Of a stretch of DNA of 38,117 bases, positions 22,975-31,946 are shown one piece after another. Under the pieces are notes generated by a model. It searched no databases, was not told where the DNA came from, and saw only the letters and a program-made list of their open reading frames with translations. Made by a program: the position numbers and the translations under genes. Each line of letters begins with the position of its first letter. Positions within the stretch are counted from its first letter, which is position 1. The DNA lies in assembly GCF_028288105.1 (NCBI RefSeq), contig NZ_JAQBOI010000083.1, positions 1-38,117 of the forward strand, in the 5' to 3' direction. This DNA comes from Mucilaginibacter sp. (GTDB lineage: Bacteria; Bacteroidota; Bacteroidia; Sphingobacteriales; Sphingobacteriaceae).

Positions 22975-23017
22975 AAAATATAATTTGTTTATTTTGATTA
23001 TTATAAAATATAATTTG
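22975..23017. promoter_or_regulatory. Direct repeat AAAATATAATTTG, two copies 30 bp apart
   Basis: Identical 13-base copies lie at 22975-22987 and 23005-23017 in the A/T-rich spacer upstream of the DUF4349 gene. They could be paired promoter-like elements or a tandem binding site. Neither copy is an exact TAnnTTTG match. Confidence 0.35.
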
Positions 23018-23056
23018 GCTATATTCGTTTATACAATAAATTAAAGCAGCCTTATT

Positions 23057-23977
23057 ATGAAAAAGTATCTATTTATTTTGTTTGCCATTACCTTGGCATT
23101 CGCCGCATGCAAGCACCAGGGAGGAGAAAAATTCAAAGTATCTGAAGTAGTGTTATCTGCACCACCACCCCCGCAACTTGAATCGCAGAAATTTGCAGCC
23201 CCGGTAGTTGCGGCCGATAACGAAATTGTTGAAACAAATGCCAATCAAATAGCTGACAAGCCACTTGGAAATGAAAAACTAACTGTAGTAAATCGGGCCG
23301 ATGACACAGAAAAGAAGATCATTAAAGAAGGCGAAATCCGTTTCGAGACCAGCAACGTTGTTGAAACCCGCAGGCAAATAATCAGTTCTTTAAAGAGACT
23401 TGGTGGTTATGCCGATGATGATAGCGAAGACACCAATGGCGATGCCGGCAGTAAGGAATACACCTTACGCATTCGTATACCGGCTAAAAACTTTGATGCT
23501 TTTTTGGGGACGGTTTCATCAACCGCAACTAAAATAGATAGCCGAAACATCCGCATAAAAGATGTTACCTCGCAGTTTATAGATATCAAAACCCGGCTGG
23601 ATAATAAAAAGCTGCTGGAAAGCCGCTATCTGCAGCTTCTTAATAAAGCAACCAAAATGTCTGACTTACTGCAGATAGAAGATAAACTGGCAGAGATCCG
23701 CAGCGATATAGAATCTACCCAGAGTCAGTTGAACTACATGAGCAAGCAAGTGACTTATAGCTCGTTAACCATTACTTTTTACACCAGGCAACAAGAACAG
23801 GTTGCAGCAGGCAATGGCTTTAGTTATAAACTTAAAAGCGCGTTGATAAGCGGATGGGAGTCGTTACAAAACTTATTCTTCGGCTTATTATCAAACTGGT
23901 ATTTGCTGCTTGTTATAGCTTTGCTAATTGTATTTGTAAAGCGGTGGCGAGGGCGTAGGATGGCTAAACAAGCTTAA
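23057..23977 (+). CDS. DUF4349 lipoprotein with C-terminal membrane anchor
   Basis: A 306-residue exported protein. The start MKKYLFILFAITLAFAAC has a lipobox with Cys18. A low-complexity Pro/Ala region follows, then the DUF4349 domain from about 90: IIKEGEIRFETSNV, LRIRIPAKNFDAFL and SRNIRIKDVTSQFIDIKTRL. A coiled-coil stretch (about 175-230, with LLQIEDKLAEIRSDIES) precedes YSSLTITF. Near the end is one transmembrane helix (WYLLLVIALLIVFV) and a basic tail. It is thus tethered at both ends if both signals are used. The molecular role is unknown; the family is wide in bacteria. The last 14 bases overlap the convergent ComB-like gene. Confidence 0.87.
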   Translation: MKKYLFILFAITLAFAACKHQGGEKFKVSEVVLSAPPPPQLESQKFAAPVVAADNEIVETNANQIADKPLGNEKLTVVNRADDTEKKIIKEGEIRFETSNVVETRRQIISSLKRLGGYADDDSEDTNGDAGSKEYTLRIRIPAKNFDAFLGTVSSTATKIDSRNIRIKDVTSQFIDIKTRLDNKKLLESRYLQLLNKATKMSDLLQIEDKLAEIRSDIESTQSQLNYMSKQVTYSSLTITFYTRQQEQVAAGNGFSYKLKSALISGWESLQNLFFGLLSNWYLLLVIALLIVFVKRWRGRRMAKQA

Positions 23978-24680
23978 CTAACCGCTCGCCATCCAATACT
24001 GGGATAGCGGTGGTCAGATCAACCTGCAGGCAAAATTCAATATCTTTTTCGATACCTAATTTTCTGAGGCGTTCCCCGTGGGATGTTTTGCTGAGGTACT
24101 GTCCGATATCGTTTTTACCGATCTGGAACAGGTCGTTGGCGGCGATGGCAGGGTCATCCAGGATGAAGCCATCGTTTTTCAACTGCTCTATTACAGCCCC
24201 GGCAAAAAGGGTGTCTTCCAGGTTAAAATTGTTTTGCCAGCCGGCACAAACCAGCAGTATATTACCCTGTTGAGCCCTTAACCAGGTGCATAATGAGGTA
24301 GTATTCAGAAAAGAGCCTATTACGATCTTCCTGGCTTTGCGCGATAAGTGCAAGGCATGGGTGCCATTGGTGGTAGTAAGCACAACCCTTTTGCCGGCTA
24401 CTTTTTCGGCGGTATATGAGAAAGGGGAATTGCCAAAATCAAATCCGGAAACCACTTCGCCGTTCCGTTCGGCAGCAAGTAAATAGCCCGATCCTTTTTC
24501 ACGGTAGGCAGCGCATTCTTCTACTTCAGATACCGGGATAATGGCCTCGGCACCATTCTCTATACCATAGCAAATAGAAGAAGTGGCCCTGAAGATATCT
24601 ATCACCACCACTATATAATCCTCTACGTTGTATAGGGGGATAAGCGCGGGGGTAAGGCAAACGTCTAAACTGCGTGTCAT
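23964..24680 (-). CDS. 2-phosphosulfolactate phosphatase (ComB-like)
   Basis: A 238-residue member of the ComB family, which in methanogens hydrolyses 2-phosphosulfolactate to sulfolactate in coenzyme M synthesis and needs Mg. Visible family motifs: VVVIDIFRATSSI (about 24-36), LLAAERNG, FDFGNSPF, VVLTTTNGTHAL and LLVCAGWQNNFNLEDTLFAGA. Coenzyme M is not expected in this organism. The enzyme may serve another sulfonate route, or a different phosphate ester; this is inference. No other sulfonate gene is seen nearby. It lies downstream of gcvT on the same strand, separated by an 82-base spacer with an inverted repeat. Confidence 0.87.
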   Translation of the reverse strand: MTRSLDVCLTPALIPLYNVEDYIVVVIDIFRATSSICYGIENGAEAIIPVSEVEECAAYREKGSGYLLAAERNGEVVSGFDFGNSPFSYTAEKVAGKRVVLTTTNGTHALHLSRKARKIVIGSFLNTTSLCTWLRAQQGNILLVCAGWQNNFNLEDTLFAGAVIEQLKNDGFILDDPAIAANDLFQIGKNDIGQYLSKTSHGERLRKLGIEKDIEFCLQVDLTTAIPVLDGERLVKLV

Positions 24681-24688
24681 TGTATGTA

Positions 24689-24743
24689 GTCATTGGTCAT
24701 CGGGTCGTTGGTCATTGCATTTTAAAACACAATGACCAATGAC
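24689..24743. repeat. Inverted repeat GTCATTGGTCAT type between gcvT and the ComB-like gene
   Basis: GTCATTGGTCAT (24689-24700) pairs perfectly with ATGACCAATGAC (24732-24743). A second copy, TTGGTCATTG (24708-24717), can pair with CAATGACCAA (24730-24739) instead. No T-run follows, so a terminator role is doubtful. Confidence 0.65.
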
Positions 24744-24762
24744 TTAATGACAAGCGAAGCTT

Positions 24763-25842
24763 CTATTTATAAAAAGGTGGTTTTACAACCTTTGCTTTTA
24801 CTTTATTATCGCGGATACTGATGTAAATATCAGACCCTTCTTTAGCGAATTCATTTTTTACGTAACCCAGGCCAATTGCTTTTTGCAGCGAAGGCGATTG
24901 AGTACCCGATGTTACCTTACCTATAACATTACCATCAGCATCAACTATTTCATAATCGTGGCGTGGGATACCGCGGTCTATCATTTCAAAACCAACAAGC
25001 CTGCGCTCTATACCGGCTTGTTTTTGCTGTTGCAGGGCTTCAGAATTGGTAAATTCCTTGCTGAATTTTGTCACCCAGCCTAAACCGGCCTCTAACGGCG
25101 ATGTAGTATCGTCAATATCGTTTCCGTAAAGACAGAAACCCATTTCTAAACGTAAGGTATCACGTGCAGCTAAACCAATTGGTTTGATACCGAAAGGTTC
25201 GCCGGCTTTGAATACTTCCGCCCAGATAAACTCGGCATGCTCATTATCAAAATAGATCTCGAAACCACCTGCACCGGTATAACCTGTTGCAGATACCACA
25301 ACATTATCAATCCCGGCAAATTTGCCTTTCTTGAAAGTGTAATACTCCATTGATGCCAGGTCAATATCAGTAAGGCTTTGCAGCGCATCAGCAGCTTTTG
25401 GGCCTTGTACAGCTAACAGCGAGGTACGGTCTGATATATCTTTCATATCCACACCTTCGGTGTTGTATTTAGCTATCCAGTTCCAGTCTTTCTCAATATT
25501 TGAAGCGTTAACCACCAGCATATAGGTTTTCTCATCTATGCGGTAAACCAGCAAATCGTCAACTATACCGCCATCTTCGTTTGGCAGGCAAGAGTATTGC
25601 ACCTTGCCATCATACAGTTTAGCGGCATCGTTACTGGTAACACGTTGTATCAGGTCAAGCGCTTTTTCGCCTTTCAGGATAAACTCGCCCATGTGGCTTA
25701 CATCAAATACACCTACGCCTTTGCGTACGGTATCGTGTTCGGCATTAATGCCGACGTATTGTACGGGCATATTGTACCCGGCAAAAGGCACCATTTTAGC
25801 GCCCAAATTAGTATGTACTTGTGTTAAAGCGGTATTCTTCAT
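24763..25842 (-). CDS. gcvT: Aminomethyltransferase, glycine cleavage system T protein
   Basis: Transfers the aminomethyl carbon from the H protein to tetrahydrofolate and releases ammonia. Motifs: [37 protein letters not shown] (catalytic Asp region, about 88-101), [32 protein letters not shown] and the GCV_T C-terminal barrel with GIPRHDYEI and TSGTQSPSL. The ATG at 25842 gives 359 residues, the normal length. The 10 extra residues in the ORF track come from sequence overlapping the -7 element TATTTTTG at 25868-25861. The leader is about 15 nt, which excludes an upstream glycine riboswitch. gcvH and gcvP are not in the window. Confidence 0.96.
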   Translation of the reverse strand: MKNTALTQVHTNLGAKMVPFAGYNMPVQYVGINAEHDTVRKGVGVFDVSHMGEFILKGEKALDLIQRVTSNDAAKLYDGKVQYSCLPNEDGGIVDDLLVYRIDEKTYMLVVNASNIEKDWNWIAKYNTEGVDMKDISDRTSLLAVQGPKAADALQSLTDIDLASMEYYTFKKGKFAGIDNVVVSATGYTGAGGFEIYFDNEHAEFIWAEVFKAGEPFGIKPIGLAARDTLRLEMGFCLYGNDIDDTTSPLEAGLGWVTKFSKEFTNSEALQQQKQAGIERRLVGFEMIDRGIPRHDYEIVDADGNVIGKVTSGTQSPSLQKAIGLGYVKNEFAKEGSDIYISIRDNKVKAKVVKPPFYK

Positions 25843-25860
25843 GTTTATATAATATCGTGG

Positions 25861-25868
25861 CAAAAATA
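25861..25868 (-). promoter_or_regulatory. Bacteroidota -7 promoter element of gcvT
   Basis: The minus strand reads TATTTTTG followed by CCACG, an exact TAnnTTTG match 18 bases before the gcvT ATG. It lies in the 53-base spacer after the glycosyltransferase gene and supports the shorter gcvT start. Confidence 0.6.
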
Positions 25869-25895
25869 GCAAAATAGCTGTAGTGCGCAGGTAGT

Positions 25896-27089
25896 TTATA
25901 TAATTGATTGATAAAAATCGGCGAGTTGGCGGGTTATGGTATTTACATCATGCTGCAGTTCTATCAGCTTGCGGGCATTGCGGCCTATTTTGCGGCAAAA
26001 ATGCTCGTCGGTAATGCATTTTTTTACGGCATTATAAAACTCGTCGAGGTTGTTGGCGATGATGATATTTTTGCCGTGCTCAATATTAATACCTTCGGCA
26101 CCAAGCGATGTAGATATGATGCATTTTTCCATGGCCATACCCTCTACTATTTTTACCCGCATACCACCACCAGAGAGCAACGGCACTATCATGATAGATT
26201 TGCTGTTCACAAACTCCAGGGCATCATCTACCTCACCATGTATAAATACTTTGCCCAGCACTTCGTAATCGTCAAACTGCTCGGGGATATTATGGCCCGC
26301 CACGTAAAACTTTGCCTTCAGGTCGCCATCGGTAAGGTCTTTATGAAAATTATCTATGAACCATTCTATCCCCTCGCGGTTAGGCAACCAATCCAGCGAC
26401 CCCAGGAAAAACAGGCTCGGAAAATCCACTTTGCTATGGTCTGGTTTATATAAGGAAAGGTCTATCCCGATAGGTAAAACCCTTAAAGGTATTTTGGCAC
26501 CGTAAGATAGCATGGAGCTTTTATCCTGCTCGGTAAAAACCACAATCGCGTCAAATTTATTCAGCAGCTCCAGCTCGTAGTTTTTAATACGGCGGGCAAG
26601 CAGGCGCAGATACCACTTTTTAAACGGATCGCTTTTTTGCTGGGCCAGCTTTTGCCATACCTGGTGCTCTATATTATGTGCCCTAAAAATGATCTTCGCT
26701 TTTGAATGCCTCCGGATAACCCCAAGATAAGGCGCTACAAAAATCCCTTCAAACTGAATAACATCATACTGGTTGTCCTGCAGGTTTTTTAACAGTAACT
26801 TTTCAAAACCGGCATTATAATACTTATCAATGTTATAAGAGTTATTGGTGAACAGATTGCTTACTGCTTCAATTACCGATATGCGGGTATCAATATCAAA
26901 CTCTATATAGTTTATCCTGTCCAGTAATTCGTCTCTTTCGGCTGTTGTGTTATTCTTTTTTACGTTAAGGGATATCAGGGAAACATTATGCCCAAGCCTA
27001 ACCAAACCTTTTATGGTATTGCCTACCACAATAGGGTAGCCACCATTCTGCGGAAACGGGGCACGGTGTGTTAGTATAAGGATCCTCAA
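25896..27089 (-). CDS. Glycosyltransferase family 4 protein
   Basis: A 397-residue GT-B retaining glycosyltransferase. The N-terminal half opens [20 protein letters not shown] with an acceptor-side Rossmann fold and [11 protein letters not shown]. The C-terminal half has [40 protein letters not shown] and [14 protein letters not shown], containing the E-x7-E type donor-binding stretch. It resembles enzymes that build cell-surface glycans, but the donor and acceptor cannot be told. No other polysaccharide gene is adjacent: rnhB is 60 bases upstream on the same strand, gcvT downstream. A 181-residue antisense ORF is a shadow. Confidence 0.88.
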   Translation of the reverse strand: MRILILTHRAPFPQNGGYPIVVGNTIKGLVRLGHNVSLISLNVKKNNTTAERDELLDRINYIEFDIDTRISVIEAVSNLFTNNSYNIDKYYNAGFEKLLLKNLQDNQYDVIQFEGIFVAPYLGVIRRHSKAKIIFRAHNIEHQVWQKLAQQKSDPFKKWYLRLLARRIKNYELELLNKFDAIVVFTEQDKSSMLSYGAKIPLRVLPIGIDLSLYKPDHSKVDFPSLFFLGSLDWLPNREGIEWFIDNFHKDLTDGDLKAKFYVAGHNIPEQFDDYEVLGKVFIHGEVDDALEFVNSKSIMIVPLLSGGGMRVKIVEGMAMEKCIISTSLGAEGINIEHGKNIIIANNLDEFYNAVKKCITDEHFCRKIGRNARKLIELQHDVNTITRQLADFYQSII

Positions 27090-27149
27090 GGCGGGTATTA
27101 ATTGGTTAAGTCAAAGTTATTAACCTTAACGTATCTGGCAAAGTAAAGG

Positions 27150-27746
27150 TTATAAAATACTTGGCAATGGCTCGGTTACACGGAAAGTTTTACGATGATA
27201 TGGCGTATGGCCGCGTTCAAGCACCATTTTACGGTGATTAATGGTTGGATAACCCTTGTTTGAATGCCAATCATATTCCGGGTGCTCTAAAGCAATTTGC
27301 TTCATGTAATCGTCGCGGTAGGTTTTGGCAAGGACAGATGCTGCCGCTATGCTGAAATATTTGGCATCGCCTTCTACTATGCACTTATGAGGGGTTTCGC
27401 CGTATTTGTTGAAACGGTTACCATCAATGATCAAAAATTGCGGGATGCACAGCAGTTTATCAATAGCACGGTGCATAGCCAGGAAAGATGCATTAAGAAT
27501 ATTGATCTCGTCAATTTCGATATTATCGCACCAGGCCACGGCGTGGGCAATTGCTTTTTCTTCTATCTCTATACGGAGCTTGTACCTCACCTCCTCGGTA
27601 AGCTGTTTAGAATCGTTCAGTAAATGATGGTCAAAATCATGGGGAAGGATCACAGCGGCGGCAAAAACAGGCCCGGCAAGGCAGCCACGTCCGGCTTCGT
27701 CACATCCTGCTTCAATATATTCGTGCTGGTATCTTGCTAATAACAT
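27150..27746 (-). CDS. rnhB: Ribonuclease HII
   Basis: Cuts RNA in RNA-DNA hybrids and at single ribonucleotides in DNA. The 198 residues include the catalytic GCDEAGRG (Asp16, Glu17), [18 protein letters not shown] (third acidic residue) and [18 protein letters not shown] (fourth acidic residue). [17 protein letters not shown] is the typical C-terminal motif. All four acidic positions are present. It starts at ATG 27746; a near-match -7 (GATATTTG, minus strand, about 27766-27773) lies 20 bases upstream. The GT4 gene follows after 60 bases, probably on the same transcript. Confidence 0.96.
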   Translation of the reverse strand: MLLARYQHEYIEAGCDEAGRGCLAGPVFAAAVILPHDFDHHLLNDSKQLTEEVRYKLRIEIEEKAIAHAVAWCDNIEIDEINILNASFLAMHRAIDKLLCIPQFLIIDGNRFNKYGETPHKCIVEGDAKYFSIAAASVLAKTYRDDYMKQIALEHPEYDWHSNKGYPTINHRKMVLERGHTPYHRKTFRVTEPLPSIL

Positions 27747-27869
27747 CTATTTCCCTGATCGTTTACAAATATCCTAAAATAAGCTCGCTGTAAACAATAA
27801 CTGTTGAAAAATAAACTCCCGGCGGCTAATCAGGTCAAACTAACAACTATAACGAATGTTAAAGGGATA

Positions 27870-28334
27870 ATGAAAAAGCTGGCACTCATGGTTTTTATTT
27901 TTTGCGGATTTAATTGCTTTGCCCAAAAGCATACCCCATTACCGCACGGAATGGTTTTTGGCGATAACCCTCAAAATATTGCACCTGTACCCGCAACAAA
28001 AATAGAGGCATTTATGGGTAAAAAGATCAGGCAGACTACTGCTATAACAGGTACCATCATCAGGGTTATTAAAGAAAAGGGCGGCTGGTTTGAAATGGAT
28101 GCAGGCCACGGAAAGGTTATAGCCGCTCATTTTAAAAATTATAACATCACATTACCAAAAGCGATTACAGGCCGTGGGGTAATAATTGAAGGCGTGGCCC
28201 AGCGGGTATTAATTGCCGATGATATGCAGCATTTTGCCGGGGATACAGTTGTTGGGGCTAAACAGCATCAGGAAAAAGTTAACCCCAAGGCACGCATAAC
28301 TTTTGAGGTAAGGGGTTTAATGGTAGATAGGTAG
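27870..28334 (+). CDS. DUF4920-like exported protein
   Basis: A 154-residue exported protein with signal peptide MKKLALMVFIFCGFNCFAQ. The mature part looks like the OB-fold family DUF4920: ITGTIIRVIKEKGGWFEMDA, then AAHFKNYNITLP and GRGVIIEGVAQRV. Family members usually have a CxKGCWM-like stretch; here it reads EKGGWFEM, so the Cys residues thought to hold metal are missing. The ORF track opens at a TTG 66 bases earlier; that extension lacks signal-peptide character and the ATG at 27870 sits directly at the signal peptide, so I use it. Function unknown. Divergent from rnhB. Confidence 0.75.
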   Translation: MKKLALMVFIFCGFNCFAQKHTPLPHGMVFGDNPQNIAPVPATKIEAFMGKKIRQTTAITGTIIRVIKEKGGWFEMDAGHGKVIAAHFKNYNITLPKAITGRGVIIEGVAQRVLIADDMQHFAGDTVVGAKQHQEKVNPKARITFEVRGLMVDR

Positions 28335-28343
28335 GTTTATAAA

Positions 28344-28355
28344 TAGGCGCGCCTA
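28344..28355. repeat. Perfect 12-bp palindrome TAGGCGCGCCTA
   Basis: A GC-rich self-complementary block in the A/T-rich spacer between the DUF4920 and GH78 genes, 9 bases after the former's stop. It might be an operator or part of a hairpin with the nearby GTAGG. No T-run follows. Confidence 0.5.
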
Positions 28356-28399
28356 CTCACAGTACTTACAACCCAAACAAATTGTATTATTACAAATCG

Positions 28400-28407
28400 T
28401 ATCTTTA
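28400..28407 (+). promoter_or_regulatory. Possible -7 element of the GH78 gene
   Basis: TATCTTTA differs from TAnnTTTG in the last base and lies 24 bases before the ATG at 28432. TTG at 28382-28384 is closer than the usual -33 spacing. Confidence 0.35.
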
Positions 28408-28431
28408 AAAATAAACCTGTAATAATTCATA

Positions 28432-30831
28432 ATGAGATCAATATTTACCGTTGCAGCCTTATTGCTATGCTTTTTTGTCTCTAAAACCGCATTATCGCAA
28501 AGCATAAATCCCGATATATTAAACAAACAATGGAAAGCTACCTGGATAAGCATACCTAACGAACCCAATAAAGATTACGGCATTTATCATTTCCGTAAAA
28601 GCATTGACCTGCCCACAAAGCCGGCCAAATTTGTGATCCATGTATCGGCAGATAACCGCTACAAACTATACGTGAACGATAAACTGGTTAGTACGGGCCC
28701 GGCCCGTGGCGATACCTATTACTGGAATTTTGAAACCATAGATATTGCCACATACCTGCAGGCTGGTAAAAATACGGTAGCAGCGCTTGTTTGGAACGAA
28801 GGAGATTACCGCCCCGAAGCACAGATCTCTGAGCGTACCGCTTTCATTTTGCAGGGCGATACCGAAAAAGAGGAAGTATTAAACACAAACGATACCTGGA
28901 AAAGCATCCGCAATAAAGCATACCACCCGCTTACAGGGGTGGGTTACTCTACTTACTATGTGGCGGGCCCGGGCGAAATGCTGGATATGCACGAAACTAT
29001 AAAAGACTGGACAACCAACAGCTTTAATGACACCCTATGGTTACAGGCTCAAAAAATTGACAGGGGCAACCCCAAAGGCATAACCAATGCTTTTGGGTGG
29101 ATGCTGGTACCGTCATCATTGCCGCAAATGGAATTGAAAGTGCAACGGCTTGCATCTTTACGCAAGGCAAAGGGATTTAACGCCCCATCGGGTTTCCCGG
29201 CTACAAAAACCGCGGTTACCATCCCGGCAAATACTACGGCATCAATGCTGCTGGACCAATCGTTTTTAACTAACGCTTATTTAACGATGAATATGAGTGG
29301 CGGCGATAAAGCAGGTATCTCGCTTACTTATTGTGAATCGCCAATGGTAAACGTGGGCAACACCTATCAAATAGTTAAACCAAACCGTAACGATATAGAT
29401 GGGTATAAATTTGTAGGCCGCAAGGATAGCATTACTGCCGATGGCTCCAATAACCAAAGCTTTACCACGCTGGCCTTCCGTACGTTCAGGTACATATTGG
29501 TAAACATCACTACTAAAGATCAGCCGCTAACCATTGACGATATCTACGGCACTTTTACGGGCTATCCGTTTAAAATGAACGCCAAACTGGAAATCGGCAA
29601 CCCCGAAAATCAACAGATAATGGATATTGGCTGGCGAACCGCCCGCTTATGCGCGGTAGAAACCTACTTTGATTGCCCTTACTATGAGCAACTGCAATAC
29701 GTTGGTGACGGCCGCATCCAGGCTATGGTTTCCTACTATAATGCCGGCGATGACCGCCTTGCCCGTAACGCTATTAACCTGATAGATCACTCGCGCATTG
29801 CAGAGGGCCTTACGTTAAGCAGGCATCCATCTTATAGTCCGCAGATCATCTCTACCTTCTCACTTTGGTACATCAGCATGCTGCACGATTACTGGATGTA
29901 TCGTAACGATGCCGGATTTGTAAAAAGCAAACTGGATGGCGCCCGGCAGGTATTGTCGTTCTTTTCCAAATACCAGCAGGCAGATGGTTCACTCAAAAAC
30001 CTGCCTTATTGGAAATTTGTGGACTGGATAAATAAAAACTCAACCGACCAAAAAGGCTGGGATTTTGGTCAGCCCCCAAAAGATGGCAATGGCAACTCGG
30101 CCATATTGGATCTGCAACTGCTTTTAACCTATCAGCAAGCTGCCGAAATGGAGGCTAAACTGGGCCTGCCTGTTTATGCGCAGCAATACCTTGCTAAGGC
30201 AGCACAGCTAAAACAAACCATTCAAAATAAATACTGGGTTGTCGGTAAAGGGGTTTATGCCGATACAAAAGATAAAGACACCTACTCGCAGCATGCAAAT
30301 TCGCTGGCTATTTTAAGCGGAATGACGACCGGATCGACTACCCTCTCGCTTGCAAAAAAACTGGAAGCCGATACCAGCCTGGTTCAATGCACCATCTACT
30401 TTAAATATTACCTGCACCTGGCCATGGTAAAAGGTGGTTTAGGTAACCACTATATGAACTGGCTGGATGTGTGGCGCAACAATATCAAAATGGGCTTAAC
30501 CACCTGGGCCGAAATATCTGATCTGGAACATAACCGTTCCGATTGCCATGCATGGGGTGCCAGTCCGAATATTGAGTTTTTCCGCACAGTGTTGGGGATA
30601 GATAGCTATGCGCCGGGCTTTAGTAAAGTAAAGATAGAACCGCATTTGGGTAAAATGGAAAATGCCTCGGGCGAGATACCGCACCCCAATGGTACAGTTG
30701 CTGTTAACTACATTAAAAATGGTGCTAAATGGAATATCAGCATTAGCCTGCCTATAAAAACGGATGGTGTGTTTTTATGGAAGGGAAAAAGCTATAATTT
30801 AAAAGGCGGTAAAAATACTTTTACCATATAA
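28432..30831 (+). CDS. Secreted GH78-type alpha-L-rhamnosidase-like six-hairpin glycosidase
   Basis: A 799-residue exported enzyme, signal peptide ending ALSQ (about residue 23). Residues about 35-200 are the rhamnosidase N-terminal beta domain (WKATWIS, YKLYVNDKLVSTGPARGD). Another beta domain follows, then the six-hairpin (alpha/alpha)6 barrel from about 385. Barrel motifs are YFDCPYYEQLQYVGDGR, with Glu419 near the usual general acid position, and TTWAEISD with Glu694 near the expected base, followed by SDCHAWGASPNIEFF. In classic GH78 the first motif reads DCPxRDExxGWxGD; here it is one residue shorter and lacks RDE, so activity on rhamnosides is likely but not certain. It stands alone with its own promoter, not in a SusCD-type locus. 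Confidence 0.85.
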   Translation: MRSIFTVAALLLCFFVSKTALSQSINPDILNKQWKATWISIPNEPNKDYGIYHFRKSIDLPTKPAKFVIHVSADNRYKLYVNDKLVSTGPARGDTYYWNFETIDIATYLQAGKNTVAALVWNEGDYRPEAQISERTAFILQGDTEKEEVLNTNDTWKSIRNKAYHPLTGVGYSTYYVAGPGEMLDMHETIKDWTTNSFNDTLWLQAQKIDRGNPKGITNAFGWMLVPSSLPQMELKVQRLASLRKAKGFNAPSGFPATKTAVTIPANTTASMLLDQSFLTNAYLTMNMSGGDKAGISLTYCESPMVNVGNTYQIVKPNRNDIDGYKFVGRKDSITADGSNNQSFTTLAFRTFRYILVNITTKDQPLTIDDIYGTFTGYPFKMNAKLEIGNPENQQIMDIGWRTARLCAVETYFDCPYYEQLQYVGDGRIQAMVSYYNAGDDRLARNAINLIDHSRIAEGLTLSRHPSYSPQIISTFSLWYISMLHDYWMYRNDAGFVKSKLDGARQVLSFFSKYQQADGSLKNLPYWKFVDWINKNSTDQKGWDFGQPPKDGNGNSAILDLQLLLTYQQAAEMEAKLGLPVYAQQYLAKAAQLKQTIQNKYWVVGKGVYADTKDKDTYSQHANSLAILSGMTTGSTTLSLAKKLEADTSLVQCTIYFKYYLHLAMVKGGLGNHYMNWLDVWRNNIKMGLTTWAEISDLEHNRSDCHAWGASPNIEFFRTVLGIDSYAPGFSKVKIEPHLGKMENASGEIPHPNGTVAVNYIKNGAKWNISISLPIKTDGVFLWKGKSYNLKGGKNTFTI

Positions 30832-30839
30832 TTATTTAA

Positions 30840-30897
30840 GACGCGAAGTATCGCGTCTCTACGAAAGCCAATGTAGAGACGGGATACTTCCCGTCTC
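30840..30897. repeat. Compound palindromic repeat after the GH78 gene
   Basis: Hairpin 1 is GACGCGA-AGTA-TCGCGTC (30840-30857). Hairpin 2 is GAGACGGGA-TACT-TCCCGTCTC (30876-30897). GTCTCTAC (30855-30862) and GTAGAGAC (30873-30880) can pair across them. The GAGACG...CGTCTC wording is typical of short repeats in this phylum (from memory). It could end transcription of the GH78 gene. Confidence 0.8.
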
Positions 30898-30898
30898 C

Positions 30899-31169
30899 TT
30901 TAGGACAGGTAAATCCCCCCCTATCCTTCCGTTTCTTAAATGTCATAAAACCGTGCTTTCCCCTCTCCAAAAAACCTTTTCCAAAGCAAACTGGTTACCT
31001 TTCCAGTAAACAGCAGCATAAAATAACATCGACATTACACTTATGTTATTCAGATACTGTTAATTTGGTTAATTTTAATATTATAGCCAAATAATATCTA
31101 TTTATTATTTAAAATGTGATATTTACGGCGGAATACCTGAATAAGCATTTAACATATATCACCGGTTAC
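30899..31169. other. Non-coding spacer before the sugar-phosphate cluster
   Basis: Together with the repeat before it this is a 338-base gap. It is strongly A/T-rich from 31020 on and must hold the promoter of the kinase-tkt cluster, but I find no exact TAnnTTTG match. A GATATTTA near 31118 is the closest. The GTG at 31116 used by the ORF track lies in it. Nothing else is seen. Confidence 0.5.
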
Positions 31170-31925
31170 ATGAAAACTACCCCTTCCAACTTAAAAATCC
31201 TTTCAATTGATATCGGTGGCTCCAGCATAAAAGCTACAATACTGAACAGTAAGGGCGACCTTACTATGGATTACAAAAAAGTAGTTACCCCCAATCCGGC
31301 TACTCCGGATAATGTGATCAAGGCTATCAACACCTTGGTAAAAGGTTTCCCTGCTTTCGATAAAATATCTGTAGGCTTCCCGGGATATGTACGAAACAGC
31401 ATAGTGAAGACAGCGCCAAACCTGGGTAACGATTTCTGGAAAGATGTTGATTTCAGGAAGCTGCTGCAAGCAGATCTGGGTAAAGATGCACAGGTAGTAA
31501 ACGATGCCGATATGCAGGGCCTTGGCGTGGTAAGCGGTAAAGGGCTTGAAATGGTAATTACCCTGGGTACAGGCTTTGGCACCGCCCTGTTAATGGATGG
31601 GCACCTGCTTCCCCACCTGGAGGTATCACACCACCCTGTATCAAAGGGCCGCGATTATGACGAGTATATTGGCGATAAAGCGCTTGACGAAATAGGCGAG
31701 AAACGCTGGAACCGACGGATGGAAAAAGTTTTCAAAATATTGAAAACAGTATTCAATTACGACTATTTATATATAGGTGGTGGAAACTCTGACCTGCTTA
31801 GCTTTAAGCTGGACAAAAACATGAAAATAGTAACCAATGCCGATGGCATTAAAGGCGGGGCAAAATTGTGGCAGGAGGATAAACATCCGGTTACACACAC
31901 CGCTATGGCAACCCCAACCAAATAA
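31170..31925 (+). CDS. ROK-family kinase, polyphosphate-glucokinase-like
   Basis: Phosphorylates a hexose, most likely glucose to glucose-6-phosphate. ASKHA-fold motifs: LSIDIGGSSIKATIL (phosphate-1), ISVGFPGYVRN, VVNDADMQGLG (catalytic Asp) and VITLGTGFGTALLMDG (phosphate-2), with YLYIGGGNS near the end. The GFPG-NDAD-TLGTGFG pattern and the lack of the ROK zinc motif CxCGxxGC are features of polyphosphate glucokinases, so polyphosphate may be the donor (inference). The ORF track starts at GTG 31116; the ATG at 31170 (MKTTPSNLKIL) gives a normal 251-residue protein. tkt follows after 21 bases. It would feed the downstream zwf-gnd pair. Confidence 0.85.
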   Translation: MKTTPSNLKILSIDIGGSSIKATILNSKGDLTMDYKKVVTPNPATPDNVIKAINTLVKGFPAFDKISVGFPGYVRNSIVKTAPNLGNDFWKDVDFRKLLQADLGKDAQVVNDADMQGLGVVSGKGLEMVITLGTGFGTALLMDGHLLPHLEVSHHPVSKGRDYDEYIGDKALDEIGEKRWNRRMEKVFKILKTVFNYDYLYIGGGNSDLLSFKLDKNMKIVTNADGIKGGAKLWQEDKHPVTHTAMATPTK

Positions 31926-31946
31926 TAATCTCTTTTTATAAAAACA

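Noticed and set aside
25842-25895. Glycine riboswitch before gcvT
   Set aside because: The -7 element lies 18 bases before the ATG, so there is no leader long enough for an aptamer.
25908-26453. 181-residue plus-strand ORF
   Set aside because: Antisense shadow of the GT4 glycosyltransferase.
28432-30831. Polysaccharide utilisation locus around the GH78 gene
   Set aside because: No SusC/SusD pair or sugar-sensing regulator is adjacent; the same is true of the GH3 and GH42 genes.
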